Shown: piece after piece, positions 45,073 through 55,005 of the stretch
Layout: each line of letters starts with the position of its first letter
Numbering within the stretch: position 1 is the stretch's first letter
From: Pseudomonas sp. ADAK13
GTDB lineage: Bacteria; Pseudomonadota; Gammaproteobacteria; Pseudomonadales; Pseudomonadaceae
Direction of reading: 5' to 3'
Length of the DNA: 64,000 nt
Assembly (NCBI RefSeq): GCF_012935715.1
Contig: NZ_CP052860.1
Location: 2,852,001 to 2,916,000, forward strand
Position numbers and translations under genes: made by a program
Notes under the pieces: model-generated
The model's input: the letters and a program-made list of their open reading frames with translations, nothing else
Databases searched by the model: none
What the model was told of the DNA's origin: nothing

Positions 45073-46277
45073 GCTTTCATCGCCTTGAGGCGTTCGCGTT
45101 TGAGCGCTTCGCCCAATTCGGGGCCTTTGAAGCCTTGTTCCAGTAGCGGCGCGACCGCCACACCTCTGGCCGCCAGCGCCGCGCCACGTAAATAATCCGC
45201 CTGTGGATAACTTCTCTGCTCCAGGCCTTTGCGGCCGCGGGCGTCCATCTCGCACGCCACCACGAACTCTTCAAAACGCTGCGGGCGACGGTAAACGTCA
45301 AAGCTTTGCAGCAACTCCAGCAACGTCGAGGGCCTCAGCTCCAGCGCTCGATGGGCGTGGGTATGGTATTCACCCACCAGCAGCGCCAGTTCCTGGCAAT
45401 CCCTCGGCACCTTGAAGCGCTCGTTCACCGCCTTGATCAGCTTCAAGCCGCGATGCTCATGGGCAATGTGCTGCGGTAACTTATCCACAGGCGTGATGCC
45501 CTTGCCCAGATCGTGCAACAGGCAGGCCCAGCGTACGGTCAGTGGTTGGGCATGGAGGGCAGCCTGTTCCAGCACGCTCAGGGTGTGCACGCCGGTATCG
45601 ATCTCGGGGTGATGAGCTTCGGGCTGCGGTACGCCAAACAGCGCGTCGATTTCCGGCATCAGGGTTTTCAGGGCGCCGCAATCGCGCAGTACCTGGATAA
45701 ACACCTGCGGCTGATTTTCCATCAGTGCGCGGGAAATCTCCTTCCAGCTGCGTTCGGGCGTGAGGGCTTCCAGTTCGCCGGAGTCGCTGAGTTCGCGCAT
45801 CAGCTCCAGGGTTTCTGGCGCAACGGCAAAGCCGAGGCTGGCGTAACGCGCAGCAAAGCGGGCAACGCGCAGGACACGGAGCGGATCTTCGGCAAATGCG
45901 GGAGAAACGTGGCGGAGAATGCGTGCCTCCAGATCCTCCTGGCCGTGATACGGATCGGTGAGGTTGCCGTCGTCATCCTCGGCCATGGCGTTGATGGTCA
46001 GGTCGCGGCGGATCAGGTCTTCTTCCAGGGTGACTTCGGGGCTGGCGTGAAACACAAACCCGCCATAACCCCGGCCGCTCTTGCGCTCCGTACGGGCGAG
46101 GGCGTACTCGTCGCCGTTTTTCGGGTCAAGGAATACGGGGAAGTCAGCGCCCACGGGCTTGTAGCCCAAGGCGAGCATTTCTTCAGTGGTAGCACCGACT
46201 ACGACGCGGTCGACATCGGTAACGGGGATGCCCAGCAGGCGATCACGTACCGCACCACCGACTTTGTAGATTTGCAT
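45042..46277 (-). CDS. cca: Multifunctional CCA tRNA nucleotidyltransferase
   Basis: 411 residues. Cca adds or repairs the 3' CCA end of tRNAs. The nucleotidyltransferase motif is [23 protein letters not shown], with the DxD aspartates at about 21 and 23 (the family usually has a hydrophobic residue where Arg24 stands). An HD domain follows ([11 protein letters not shown] at about 225-235), giving phosphatase/phosphodiesterase activity in the gammaproteobacterial form. It converges on and overlaps folK by 31 nt. Confidence 0.95.
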   Translation of the reverse strand: MQIYKVGGAVRDRLLGIPVTDVDRVVVGATTEEMLALGYKPVGADFPVFLDPKNGDEYALARTERKSGRGYGGFVFHASPEVTLEEDLIRRDLTINAMAEDDDGNLTDPYHGQEDLEARILRHVSPAFAEDPLRVLRVARFAARYASLGFAVAPETLELMRELSDSGELEALTPERSWKEISRALMENQPQVFIQVLRDCGALKTLMPEIDALFGVPQPEAHHPEIDTGVHTLSVLEQAALHAQPLTVRWACLLHDLGKGITPVDKLPQHIAHEHRGLKLIKAVNERFKVPRDCQELALLVGEYHTHAHRALELRPSTLLELLQSFDVYRRPQRFEEFVVACEMDARGRKGLEQRSYPQADYLRGAALAARGVAVAPLLEQGFKGPELGEALKRERLKAMKAYKSASGVND

Positions 46278-46340
46278 GAAAAAGCCTCCATTAGCGGCAC
46301 AGGATAACGCCTGCGGCGCGCCAATGGAGGCTTTGCGGTT

Positions 46341-47903
46341 TTACAGATGCACAACGGCCAGGTCGAGGCGCCCGTAGTCGTTATCGCTGTGGTCGTTGCG
46401 GGGCGGAACATGGTGGGTTTTCATCACCTGATCGCCTTGCAGCGTTTCGAGGTGGATATCGAACCCCCACAGCCGGTGCAGGTGCTTGAGGACCTCCTCG
46501 GTTGACTCTCCCAACGGTTTACGGTCGTGCTGCTGGTGGCGCAGGGTCAGCGAGCGATCGCCGCGCACGTCGATGCTGTAGATCTGCACGTTGGGTTCGC
46601 GGTTGCCCAGGTTGTACTGCGCCGCCAGGGTTTCGCGGATGGTGCGGTAACCCGGTTCGTCATGGATCGCCGGTACCAGCAGATCGTCCTTGAGGTCGTC
46701 ATCCATGATGCTGAACAACTTGAGGTCACGAATCACCTGGGGAGACAGGTACTGCAGGATGAAGCTCTCATCCTTGAAGCTGCTCATGGCGAACTTGATG
46801 GTGGACAGCCAATCGCTGCCGGCGATGTCGGGGAACCAGCGGCGGTCTTCTTCGGTGGGGTGTTCGCACATGCGCCGGATGTCCCGGTACATGGCAAAAC
46901 CCAGGGCATACGGGTTGATACCGCTGTAGTAGGGGCTGTCGAAGCCCGGCTGGAACACCACGCTGGTGTGGGACGTCAGGAACTCCATCATGAAGCCGTC
47001 GGTGACCAGGCCTTCGTCGTACAGGTCGTTCATCAGGGTGTAGTGCCAGAACGTGGCCCAGCCCTCGTTCATCACCTGGGTCTGGCGCTGTGGATAGAAG
47101 TACTGGGCAATCTTGCGCACGATCCGCACGATTTCCCGCTGCCAGGGCTCCAGCAACGGCGCGTGTTTTTCGAGGAAATACAGGATGTTTTCCTGGGGTT
47201 CGGCGGGAAAGCGCGCATTGTCCTTGTCGCTGTTCTTGCCGGCGCGTTTGGGAATGGTGCGCCACAGGTCGTTGATCTGCTTTTGCAGGTGCTCTTCCCG
47301 GTCCTTCTGGCGCAGGCGTTCTTCTTCGGCGGAGATCGGGTAAGGGCGCTTGTAGCGGTCGACGCCGTAGTTCATCAGGGCGTGGCAGGAATCCAGCAGG
47401 TCTTCCACCGCATCGATGCCGTGGCGCTCCTCGCACTGCATGATGTACTGCTTGGCGAACACCAGGTAATCGATGATCGAGCTGGCATCGGTCCAGGTGC
47501 GAAACAGGTAGTTGCCCTTGAAAAAGCTGTTATGCCCGTAGCACGCGTGGGCTACCACCAGCGCTTGCATGCAGATGGTGTTTTCTTCCATCAGGTAGGC
47601 GATGCATGGGTCGGAGTTGATGACGATTTCGTAGGCCAGGCCCATCTGGCCGCGGGTGTAGGACTTTTCAGTGCTGAGGAAGTGTTTGCCGTAGGACCAG
47701 TGGTGATAGCCCAAGGGCATGCCCACGGACGCATAGGCGTCCATCATCTGTTCGGCGGTGATCACTTCGATCTGGTTGGGGTAAGTATCCAGGGCGTAAC
47801 CCGCCGCGATGCGGCTGATTTCCCGGTCATAGGCCTGGATCAGTTCGAAGGTCCATTCGGACCCCGTGGATATGGGTTGGCGCTTATGCTCTTTGGCGGT
47901 CAT
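46341..47903 (-). CDS. SpoVR family protein (YcgB-type)
   Basis: 520 residues, the usual length. SpoVR proteins have no proven activity; in Bacillus the namesake affects spore cortex, and in Proteobacteria the gene travels with yeaH and prkA. Visible family segments include [42 protein letters not shown] and [20 protein letters not shown]; the His/Glu pattern suggests a metal site. ATGA overlap with the upstream yeaH-type gene shows they form one operon (prkA, yeaH, spoVR). Confidence 0.93.
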   Translation of the reverse strand: MTAKEHKRQPISTGSEWTFELIQAYDREISRIAAGYALDTYPNQIEVITAEQMMDAYASVGMPLGYHHWSYGKHFLSTEKSYTRGQMGLAYEIVINSDPCIAYLMEENTICMQALVVAHACYGHNSFFKGNYLFRTWTDASSIIDYLVFAKQYIMQCEERHGIDAVEDLLDSCHALMNYGVDRYKRPYPISAEEERLRQKDREEHLQKQINDLWRTIPKRAGKNSDKDNARFPAEPQENILYFLEKHAPLLEPWQREIVRIVRKIAQYFYPQRQTQVMNEGWATFWHYTLMNDLYDEGLVTDGFMMEFLTSHTSVVFQPGFDSPYYSGINPYALGFAMYRDIRRMCEHPTEEDRRWFPDIAGSDWLSTIKFAMSSFKDESFILQYLSPQVIRDLKLFSIMDDDLKDDLLVPAIHDEPGYRTIRETLAAQYNLGNREPNVQIYSIDVRGDRSLTLRHQQHDRKPLGESTEEVLKHLHRLWGFDIHLETLQGDQVMKTHHVPPRNDHSDNDYGRLDLAVVHL

Positions 47904-49171
47904 GTCACTAACCTGCGCTGGAAGAGTTCACGGAAGACCGGGTAGATATCGCCGGCCGAGACCAATTGTTGCTGGGCGAAGGTGTCAGCGAAGGCTTCGC
48001 TGATGCGCTCGTATTCGAACCACAGTGCCTGATGCTCGCGCGGGGTGATTTCGACGTAGGTGTAGTACTGCACGAACGGCATGATCTGGTTGATCAGGAT
48101 GTCGCGGCAGATCGGCGAATCGTCGTTCCAGTTGTCGCCGTCGGAAGCCTGGGCGGCGTAGATGTTCCACTCGTTGGCCGGGTAACGCTCGGCCATGATC
48201 TCCTGCATCAGCTTCAAGGCGCTGGAAACGATGGTGCCGCCGGTTTCCCGCGAGTAGAAGAACTCCTCTTCGTCGACTTCCCGGGCGCTGGTGTGATGGC
48301 GAATGAACACCACATCGATCTTGTCGTAGTTACGCTTGAGGAACAGGTACAGCAGGATGAAGAAGCGCTTTGCGATGTCCTTGGTCGCCTGGGTCATGGA
48401 GCCGGACACGTCCATCAGGCAGAACATCACGGCCTTCGAGCTGGGGTTGGGTTGCTTGACCAGCAGGTTGTACTTCAGGTCGAAGGTGTCGAGAAACGGC
48501 ACGCGGTGAATCCGTGCGCTGAGTTTGGCGATTTCGGCCTCGATTTCCTGAATATCGCCGAAGTTGTCCGGTTCTTCGCGTTTCAGGCGTTCCAGTTCGG
48601 CTTTGGCATCCCGCAGTTTCGCCCGGCTGCTGCCAGACAGGGCGATACGTCGCGCATGGGCCGAGCGCAGGGTGCGGATGATGTTGATCCGTGACGGGTT
48701 GCCTTCGTTGCTGATGCCGGCACGTACGGTTTTGAAGGTGTCGGTACCGGTCAGATTGCGTTTGACCAGGTTGGGCAGTTCCAGGTCTTCGAACATGAAC
48801 TCCAGGAACTCTTCCTGGGTGATCTGAAACACGAATTCATCCATGCCTTCGCCAGAGTTGCCGGCCTTGCCCGGGCCTTTGCCGCCCGCGCCGCCTTGGG
48901 GGCGCTGGATATGTTCGCCGCTGGTGAATTCCTTGTTGCCGGGGTGCACGACAGTCTGTTTGCCGCCCCGGCCGTGGTGCAGCACCGGTTCATCGATGTC
49001 ACGTCCGGGAATGCTGATCTGTTCGCCATGCTCCATGTCGGTGATGGAGCGGCGGCTGACGGCCTCTTCGACGGCCTTTTTGATGTGGTCACGGTAACGC
49101 CGCAGGAAACGCTGGCGGTTTACCGTGCTCTTGTTCTTGCCATTGAGACGTCGGTCGATCACATAGCTCAT
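47900..49171 (-). CDS. YeaH/YhbH family (DUF444) protein
   Basis: 423 residues. The C-terminal half has a von Willebrand-type metal site ([47 protein letters not shown], DxSxS at about 247-251). The N-terminal part is basic and includes a Gly-rich linker ([22 protein letters not shown]). Members are thought to work with the PrkA/YeaG kinase under starvation; the exact role is unknown. It lies between prkA (126 nt) and spoVR (4-nt overlap). Confidence 0.92.
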   Translation of the reverse strand: MSYVIDRRLNGKNKSTVNRQRFLRRYRDHIKKAVEEAVSRRSITDMEHGEQISIPGRDIDEPVLHHGRGGKQTVVHPGNKEFTSGEHIQRPQGGAGGKGPGKAGNSGEGMDEFVFQITQEEFLEFMFEDLELPNLVKRNLTGTDTFKTVRAGISNEGNPSRINIIRTLRSAHARRIALSGSSRAKLRDAKAELERLKREEPDNFGDIQEIEAEIAKLSARIHRVPFLDTFDLKYNLLVKQPNPSSKAVMFCLMDVSGSMTQATKDIAKRFFILLYLFLKRNYDKIDVVFIRHHTSAREVDEEEFFYSRETGGTIVSSALKLMQEIMAERYPANEWNIYAAQASDGDNWNDDSPICRDILINQIMPFVQYYTYVEITPREHQALWFEYERISEAFADTFAQQQLVSAGDIYPVFRELFQRRLVT

Positions 49172-49188
49172 GTGGGAGCCCTCCGGGC

Positions 49189-49240
49189 AGCTTCAAGTTA
49201 CAAGCTTCAAGCGGCAAGCTGGAAGCTTAAAGACAAGCGG
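49189..49240. repeat. AAGCTT/CTTCAAG-rich dispersed-type repeat between prkA and yeaH
   Basis: Overlapping copies of GCTTCAAG, CAAGCTTCAAGC and GGCAAGCTGGAAGCTT give a self-complementary, decamer-like run. Similar runs are common in fluorescent Pseudomonas intergenic regions as I recall. It sits inside the operon and could fold into mRNA hairpins that separate prkA from yeaH expression. Confidence 0.55.
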
Positions 49241-49297
49241 TCGATTGCCAGGCTGTCCGGCGTACCGGGAGCCTGGCCTCTCACGCTTGTCGCTGCC

Positions 49298-51220
49298 TTA
49301 CTGCGATTTGCGAACCCGCAGGTACCACTCGGAGAGCAGTCGTACCTGTTTGTCGGTGTAGCCACGCTCGACCATTCGAGTGACGAAGTCGTTGTGTTTT
49401 TGCTGATCCTCCTTGCTGGCCTTGGCGTTGAAGCTGATGACCGGCAGCAGATCCTCGGTGTTGGAGAACATTTTCTTCTCGATGACCACCCGCAGCTTCT
49501 CGTAGCTGAGCCAGGTAGGGTTCTTGCCGTTGTTGTTGGCCCGGGCGCGCAGCACAAAGTTGACGATTTCGTTGCGGAAATCCTTCGGATTGCTGATGCC
49601 GGCGGGTTTTTCGATCTTTTCCAGCTCCTCGTTGAGGGCCACGCGGTTGAGGATTTCGCCGGTTTCCGGGTCGCGGTATTCCTGGTCCTGAATCCAGAAG
49701 TCTGCGTACAGCACGTAGCGGTCGAAGATGTTCTGGCCGTATTCGCTGTAGGACTCCAGGTACGCGGTCTGGATTTCCTTGCCGATGAACTCGATGTAGC
49801 GCGGAGCCAGGTATTCCTTGAGGAAGCGCAGGTAGCGCTCGCGGGTTTCAGCCTGGAACTGTTCCTGTTCGATCTGCTGTTCCAGCACGTAAAGCAGGTG
49901 TACCGGGTTGGCGGCGATTTCATGCGGGTCGAAGTTGAAGACCTTGGACAGGATCTTGAACGCAAAGCGTGTCGACAGGCCGTTCATGCCTTCATCCACG
50001 CCCGCGGTGTCGCGGTATTCCTGGATCGACTTGGCCTTCGGATCGGTGTCCTTGAGGTTTTCGCCGTCGTATACCCGCATCTTCGAGTAGATGTTGGAGT
50101 TTTCCGGCTCCTTGAGGCGCGACAGGACGGTGAACTGGGCAAGCATCTTCAGGGTGTCAGGCGCGCAATGGGCCTTGGCCAGGGAGCTGTTGAACAGCAG
50201 TTTGTCGTAAATCTTGATTTCATCGCTGACCCGCAGGCAGTACGGCACCTTGACGATGTAGATCCGGTCGATGAAGGCTTCGTTGTTCTTGTTGTTGCGG
50301 AAGGTGTGCCATTCCGATTCGTTGGAGTGGGCCAGCAGGATCCCGGTAAACGGAATCGCCCCCAGGCCCTCGGTGCTGTTGTAGTTACCTTCCTGTGTGG
50401 CGGTGAGCAGTGGGTGCAGCACCTTGATAGGGGCCTTGAACATCTCCACGAATTCCATCAGGCCCTGGTTGGCCCGGCACAGTGCGCCCGAGTAGCTGTA
50501 CGCGTCGGCGTCGTTCTGCGGGAATTCTTCCAGTTTGCGGATATCGACCTTACCCACCAGCGCCGAGATGTCCTGGTTGTTTTCGTCACCCGGTTCGGTC
50601 TTGGCCACGGCAATCTGGTTGAGGATCGATGGATAGAGCTTCACCACCCGGAATTGGCTGATGTCGCCGCCAAACTCGGCCAGGCGCTTGGTCGCCCAGG
50701 GCGACATGATGGTGTTGAGGTAGCGTCGCGGAATGCCGAAGTCTTCTTCGAGGATCGCGCCATCTTCCGTGGCGTTGAACAGCCCCAGAGGCGACTCGAA
50801 CACCGGCGAGCCCTTGATGGCGTAGAACGGCACCTTCTCGATCAGTTGTTTGAGTTTCTCGGCCAGGGACGACTTGCCGCCGCCGACGGGACCGAGCAGG
50901 TAGAGGATCTGTTTCTTCTCTTCCAGGCCTTGGGCGGCATGGCGGAAATACGAGACGATCTGGTCAATGCATTCTTCCATGCCGTGGAAGTCTTCAAAGG
51001 CCGGGTAGCGGCGGATCACCTTGTTCGAGAAAATTCGCGACAGGCGCGAATTGGCTGCGGTGTCTACCAGCTCCGGCTCGCCGATCGCCAGTAGCAGGCG
51101 TTCAGCGGCAGACGCGTAGGCGCTGCGGTCCTTTTTGCACAGTTCGAGATACTCCTGAAGCGAGAGCTCTTCCTGGCGGGTGGACTCGAAGCGTTGTTGG
51201 AAGTGGCTAAAAATACTCAT
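49298..51220 (-). CDS. PrkA/YeaG family serine protein kinase
   Basis: 640 residues. An AAA-type ATPase core with Walker A LLGPVGGGKSSLAEKL at about 107-122 is followed by the C-terminal PrkA kinase domain. E. coli YeaG responds to nitrogen starvation and affects RpoS; the family in Pseudomonas is linked to stress. ATG 51220 was chosen because MSIFSHFQQRFESTRQEELSLQEYL is the family N-terminus and the 26-codon extension upstream crosses a promoter-like palindrome. It leads the prkA-yeaH-spoVR operon. Confidence 0.94.
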   Translation of the reverse strand: MSIFSHFQQRFESTRQEELSLQEYLELCKKDRSAYASAAERLLLAIGEPELVDTAANSRLSRIFSNKVIRRYPAFEDFHGMEECIDQIVSYFRHAAQGLEEKKQILYLLGPVGGGKSSLAEKLKQLIEKVPFYAIKGSPVFESPLGLFNATEDGAILEEDFGIPRRYLNTIMSPWATKRLAEFGGDISQFRVVKLYPSILNQIAVAKTEPGDENNQDISALVGKVDIRKLEEFPQNDADAYSYSGALCRANQGLMEFVEMFKAPIKVLHPLLTATQEGNYNSTEGLGAIPFTGILLAHSNESEWHTFRNNKNNEAFIDRIYIVKVPYCLRVSDEIKIYDKLLFNSSLAKAHCAPDTLKMLAQFTVLSRLKEPENSNIYSKMRVYDGENLKDTDPKAKSIQEYRDTAGVDEGMNGLSTRFAFKILSKVFNFDPHEIAANPVHLLYVLEQQIEQEQFQAETRERYLRFLKEYLAPRYIEFIGKEIQTAYLESYSEYGQNIFDRYVLYADFWIQDQEYRDPETGEILNRVALNEELEKIEKPAGISNPKDFRNEIVNFVLRARANNNGKNPTWLSYEKLRVVIEKKMFSNTEDLLPVISFNAKASKEDQQKHNDFVTRMVERGYTDKQVRLLSEWYLRVRKSQ

Positions 51221-51282
51221 GACGTCGTCACCTCGCTCGATACGTGGAGCCGACGCCGGATCAATCAGTCGATGCTGGCAGT

Positions 51283-51300
51283 CATTGGTGGACACCAATG
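51283..51300. promoter_or_regulatory. Perfect palindrome upstream of prkA
   Basis: CATTGGTG-GA-CACCAATG, with eight-base arms, is centred about 72 nt upstream of the prkA ATG. It looks like a dimeric regulator operator; the regulator is not recognised. The rest of the 285-nt gap 51221-51505 shows no gene. Confidence 0.5.
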
Positions 51301-51505
51301 GCCGTTTTCCCCCCAGAACACCCTGAAACGCTACCGATGACCCGCACGCCGGTGTACCGGCTCTCCCCTGTTTTGGATGGCCTGCGCTTAAGGATAGTTC
51401 GGAATCAGGGAGGTCAAGGCGCGATACGAAATTAGTTTGGCTGCGCCGTTCGTCAGAAACGGCGCTAGGCCAAGCGTCACGCGGGATAGAGAGGTTTGAA
51501 AAAAA

Positions 51506-51835
51506 TTATTGCGCGTCGCCTGCGGCAATTTCTGCAGGATAGGTCGCACGCCATAGCTCAAAGCCACCGTCCAGGCTGTAGACGTCGGAGAAGCCCTGGC
51601 TGACCAGATAGGCCGCCGCGCTTTGGCTGGAGTTGCCGTGGTAGCACGCCACAATCACCGGCGCGTCGAGGTCGGCGGCCCGGATGAAGTCGGCGATGTT
51701 GTGGTTGTCCAGGTGTTGGGCGCCAGTGATGTGGCCGGCGATGTAGGTCGGCTGGTCGCGGATGTCGACCACCACGGCGCCTTGCTCGCGCAGGGCCTGG
51801 GCTTGTTCGGGCGGGATACGTTTGAATTCAGTCAT
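51506..51835 (-). CDS. glpE: Thiosulfate sulfurtransferase GlpE
   Basis: 109 residues, a single rhodanese domain. The active-site loop is [12 protein letters not shown] with the sulfur-carrying cysteine at about 64, and [15 protein letters not shown] is the family N-terminal motif. It moves sulfur from thiosulfate to cyanide or thioredoxin in vitro. It lies 34 nt after apaH and is probably the last gene of the lptD-to-glpE unit. In E. coli glpE sits with glp genes, so this context differs. Confidence 0.9.
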   Translation of the reverse strand: MTEFKRIPPEQAQALREQGAVVVDIRDQPTYIAGHITGAQHLDNHNIADFIRAADLDAPVIVACYHGNSSQSAAAYLVSQGFSDVYSLDGGFELWRATYPAEIAAGDAQ

Positions 51836-51869
51836 GGCGGGCTCCTTTTGGCCTGTATGAAAGCGCGGT

Positions 51870-52721
51870 TCAGCGCTTTGCCGTGGCCTGCAGTTGTTCG
51901 GGGATCGGGGCGTCGCACTGGCAGCTGGAACGCTCGCCAGTGTCGATGTTCATCAGGGTCATGGCGCCGCCCCACACGCAACCGGTGTCGAGGGCGAACA
52001 CGCCCGGTTCATCACATTTGCCTTCCAGGGCTGCCCAGTGGCCGAAGATGATCTTCGTGTCACGGGTCTTGCGCTCCTTGTGAGCGAACCAGGGTTTGTA
52101 GCCGGGCAGGGCAGTGTCGGCGCCTTCCTTGCTCTTGAGGTCCAGCTTGCCTTCGGCGGTGCAGAAGCGCATGCGGGTGAAGTAGTTGGTGATCACCCGC
52201 AGGCGGGCGACGCCGGTGAGTTCGTTATCCCACTTCACGGGATCGTTGCCGTACATGCCGTCCAGATAAGCTGTGTACAGGTTGTCGTCGGCCAGGGCAG
52301 CTTCGACTTCGCCTGCGCACTTCAGGGCTTTCTTCAGCGTCCACTGTGGCGGAATGCCGGCATGCACCAGCGCCATGTCGCGGCTTTCGTCGTAGTGCAT
52401 GATTTTTTGCCGGCGCAACCAGTCAAGCAACTCGGCGCGGTCCGGCGCCTCGAGGATTTCCCGCAGGGTGTCGCCCTTTTTCAGGCGCTCGATGTTATTG
52501 CCGGCCGCCAGCAGGTGCAGGTCATGGTTGCCCAGCACGCACACCAGGGAATCGCGCATGCCATAAAGGAAGCGCAGGGTCTCCAGGGATTGCGGGCCAC
52601 GGTTGACCAGGTCGCCCACGAGCCACAGGCGATCCTTGGCCGGGTCGAAGGCCACACGGTCGAGCAGGCATTTGAGCGGTTCCAGACAGCCTTGCAGGTC
52701 GCCGACAGCGTACGTCGCCAT
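51870..52721 (-). CDS. apaH: Diadenosine tetraphosphatase
   Basis: 283 residues. ApaH splits Ap4A into two ADP and removes Np4 caps from RNA. The calcineurin-type metal motifs are complete: GDLQGC (about 7-12), GDLVNRGP (36-43) and GNHDLHLLA (65-73). The ATG overlaps the apaG stop by one base (TGATG), so the two are translationally coupled. Confidence 0.96.
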   Translation of the reverse strand: MATYAVGDLQGCLEPLKCLLDRVAFDPAKDRLWLVGDLVNRGPQSLETLRFLYGMRDSLVCVLGNHDLHLLAAGNNIERLKKGDTLREILEAPDRAELLDWLRRQKIMHYDESRDMALVHAGIPPQWTLKKALKCAGEVEAALADDNLYTAYLDGMYGNDPVKWDNELTGVARLRVITNYFTRMRFCTAEGKLDLKSKEGADTALPGYKPWFAHKERKTRDTKIIFGHWAALEGKCDEPGVFALDTGCVWGGAMTLMNIDTGERSSCQCDAPIPEQLQATAKR

Positions 52722-53101
52722 CAGTGCAGGGCTCCCGGCACTGCCAGGCGGAACGGGGCGATGATGGCGTCGAAGTGTTTACCGTCGTCGGCGAGCATCT
52801 GGTAGCTGCCTTGCATATTGCCGACGCGGGAGGTCATGACGGTGCCACTGCTGTAGGTGTGGCTCTTGCCGGGGGCGATCAGCGGTTGTTGGCCGACCAC
52901 GCCGGCGCCGCGTACTTCCTCGACCTGGCCGTCACCGTCGGTGATGACCCAGTGGCGCGACAGCAGCTTGGCGGGCAGTTCACCGTTGTTTTGCACCGTA
53001 ATGGTGTAGGCGAACGCAAAACGGTTCTGCTCGGGTTGCGATTGTTCCGCCAGAAAGCGGGTGACGACGCTGACGTCGATCTGATAACGAGGATCGGACA
53101 T
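52721..53101 (-). CDS. apaG: ApaG (Co2+/Mg2+ efflux-associated) protein
   Basis: 126 residues, the standard length. Immunoglobulin-like ApaG fold: [49 protein letters not shown] and [23 protein letters not shown] 53101 was chosen; a 27-codon upstream extension runs through a hairpin and has no match to the family. Its molecular role is not settled despite the name. Confidence 0.93.
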   Translation of the reverse strand: MSDPRYQIDVSVVTRFLAEQSQPEQNRFAFAYTITVQNNGELPAKLLSRHWVITDGDGQVEEVRGAGVVGQQPLIAPGKSHTYSSGTVMTSRVGNMQGSYQMLADDGKHFDAIIAPFRLAVPGALH

Positions 53102-53164
53102 GCAAGAGGCCTTAAAAGCAAAAGCGGGGGAACAGCGGATGCTGGTCAGTCTAGGCCAACTGAT

Positions 53165-53199
53165 GGGCACTAGGCCAGACATGCTGTCTGGCCGTGCCC
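53165..53199. repeat. Long two-part hairpin between rsmA and apaG
   Basis: GGGCAC-ta-GGCCAGACA, loop TGC, TGTCTGGCC-GTGCCC: fifteen perfect pairs with one two-base bulge. It lies 10 nt past the rsmA stop. No T run follows on the minus strand, so it is more likely an mRNA processing or stability element than a full terminator. Confidence 0.7.
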
Positions 53200-53208
53200 G
53201 ACTTTGCT

Positions 53209-54021
53209 TTATTCAGCCGCTGGCGCTGGCTGAATGGCGAGCTGATCAGCCAGGCGCACGAAGGCGGCCAGGTCCAGTTGCTCGGGGCGCAGGCTGCCGT
53301 CGACGCCGGCGGCTTCGATTTCGGCGTTGCTGAGCAAGGCCTTGAGCGTATTGCGCAGGGTCTTGCGGCGTTGGTTGAACGCTTCGCGCACCACGCGCTC
53401 CAGCAATTTGTGATCTTTGGCCGGGTGCGGCAACACCGCGTGAGGCACCAGGCGCACGATGGCGGAGTCGACCTTCGGTGGCGGGTTGAATGCGCCAGGG
53501 CCAACGTTGAATAGATGCTCAACCCGGCAATGGTACTGAACCATGATCGACAGACGACCCCAGTCACCACCGCCAGGGCCCGCAGCCAGACGCTCGACCA
53601 CTTCCTTTTGCAGCATGAAGTGCATGTCGCGGATGATGCCGGCGTTGTTCAGCAGGTGAAAAATCAGCGGGGTGGAGATGTTGTACGGCAGGTTGCCGAC
53701 CACCCGCAGGCTGTTGGGCGCGGCGTTGAGGCTGTTGAAGTCGAACTTCAGCGCATCGCCCTGATGCAGGTTGAAGTTGGGCATGCCGGCAAATTGCTGG
53801 TTGAGGATCGGGATCAGGTCCTTGTCCAGCTCAACCACGTCCAGCTGGCCGCCGCTCTTCAGCAGGCCTTGGGTAAGGGCGCCCTGGCCCGGGCCGATTT
53901 CTAGCAGGCGGTCTTCGGGCTTGGCGTGAATGGAGCGCAGGATGCGATCAATCACGCCAGCGTCGTGCAGGAAGTTTTGCCCGAAGCGCTTGCGCGCCCG
54001 GTGTTGGTAATGCTCGGTCAT
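53209..54021 (-). CDS. rsmA: 16S rRNA dimethyladenosine transferase (KsgA)
   Basis: 270 residues. RsmA dimethylates A1518 and A1519 of 16S rRNA late in 30S assembly. The N-terminal [14 protein letters not shown] motif [12 protein letters not shown] (about 41-52) and catalytic [15 protein letters not shown] (about 109-123) are intact. It overlaps pdxA by 4 nt (ATGA). Confidence 0.97.
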   Translation of the reverse strand: MTEHYQHRARKRFGQNFLHDAGVIDRILRSIHAKPEDRLLEIGPGQGALTQGLLKSGGQLDVVELDKDLIPILNQQFAGMPNFNLHQGDALKFDFNSLNAAPNSLRVVGNLPYNISTPLIFHLLNNAGIIRDMHFMLQKEVVERLAAGPGGGDWGRLSIMVQYHCRVEHLFNVGPGAFNPPPKVDSAIVRLVPHAVLPHPAKDHKLLERVVREAFNQRRKTLRNTLKALLSNAEIEAAGVDGSLRPEQLDLAAFVRLADQLAIQPAPAAE

Positions 54022-55005
54022 ATACGGGTCTCGGCCATCTGATAGGCGGTTTCCAGGGCCACGTGCAGGCTGCCGGTATCGATCTTGCCGCTGCCGGCGA
54101 GGTCCAGGGCGGTGCCATGGTCGACGGAGGTGCGGATGATCGGCAGGCCCAGTGTCACGTTGACCGCAGCGCCGAAGCCTTTGTACTTCAGCACGGGCAG
54201 CCCCTGGTCATGGTACATCGCCAGCACTGCATCGCAGTGCTCCAGATATTTGGGGGTAAACAGAGTGTCGGCAGGCAATGGGCCGCGCAGGTCCATGCCC
54301 TCAAGGCGCAGACGCTCCAGGGTTGGTTCGATGATGTCGATTTCTTCATGGCCCAGGTGGCCACCTTCACCGGCGTGGGGGTTGAGCCCGCAGACCAGGA
54401 TGCGTGGGTGGGCGATGCCGAATTTCTGTTGCAGGTCGGCGTGCAGGATGCGTGTGACACGCTCCAGTCGCTCGGGGGTAATGGCGTCGGCAATCTCGCG
54501 CAGGGGCAGGTGAGTGGTCACCAGTGCCACCCGCAGGTCGCCCGTTGCCAGCATCATCACCACTTGTTCGGTATGGGTCAGCTCAGCGAGGAATTCGGTA
54601 TGGCCGGAAAAGGCGATGCCCGATTCGTTGATCACGCCCTTGTGCACGGGGGCGGTGATCATCCCGGCGAAATCCCCGTCGATGCAGCCTTGGCCAGCCC
54701 GTGTCAGGGTTTCCAGGACGAAGGCCGCGTTGGCCTTGTCCAGCTGCCCGGCAACGACCTTGGTCGCCAGCGGGGTATCCCATACGTACAGGCTGTTGGC
54801 CGGCGCCGGCAGATCAGGCCAGTTGCCCGGGCCTACCGACAGCAGATCGACAACCACACCCAGCTGCGCGGCCCGCTCAAGGAGCAGGTCGCGGCTGGTA
54901 ATGGCAATCAGGGGGTGTGGCTGGGGGCGAGGCGAGCAGCAGGCACAGGTCAGGACCAATGCCGGCCGGCTCGCCGGGTGTCAATGCGAAACGCTTGGGT
55001 TTCAC
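54018..55005 (-). pseudogene. pdxA: 4-hydroxythreonine-4-phosphate dehydrogenase with an apparent frameshift
   Basis: PdxA oxidises 4-phosphohydroxy-L-threonine for pyridoxal phosphate synthesis. GTG 55005, overlapping the surA stop as GTGA, starts the conserved [20 protein letters not shown] and continues to LCLLLAS. The body, from [19 protein letters not shown] to the end, is in a different frame. The shift falls in a run of five C (54921-54925 on the coding strand region); deleting one C gives an uninterrupted 328-residue protein ending normally. The metal ligands [17 protein letters not shown] and [10 protein letters not shown] are all intact. As written, only a 313-residue frame from 54959 is open and lacks the N-terminus. 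A sequencing error is likelier than loss. Confidence 0.9.

Noticed and set aside
54018..54959. Shorter pdxA starting at 54959
   Set aside because: It lacks the conserved [13 protein letters not shown]-terminus, which is present just upstream in another frame; a frameshift explains the data better than an internal start.
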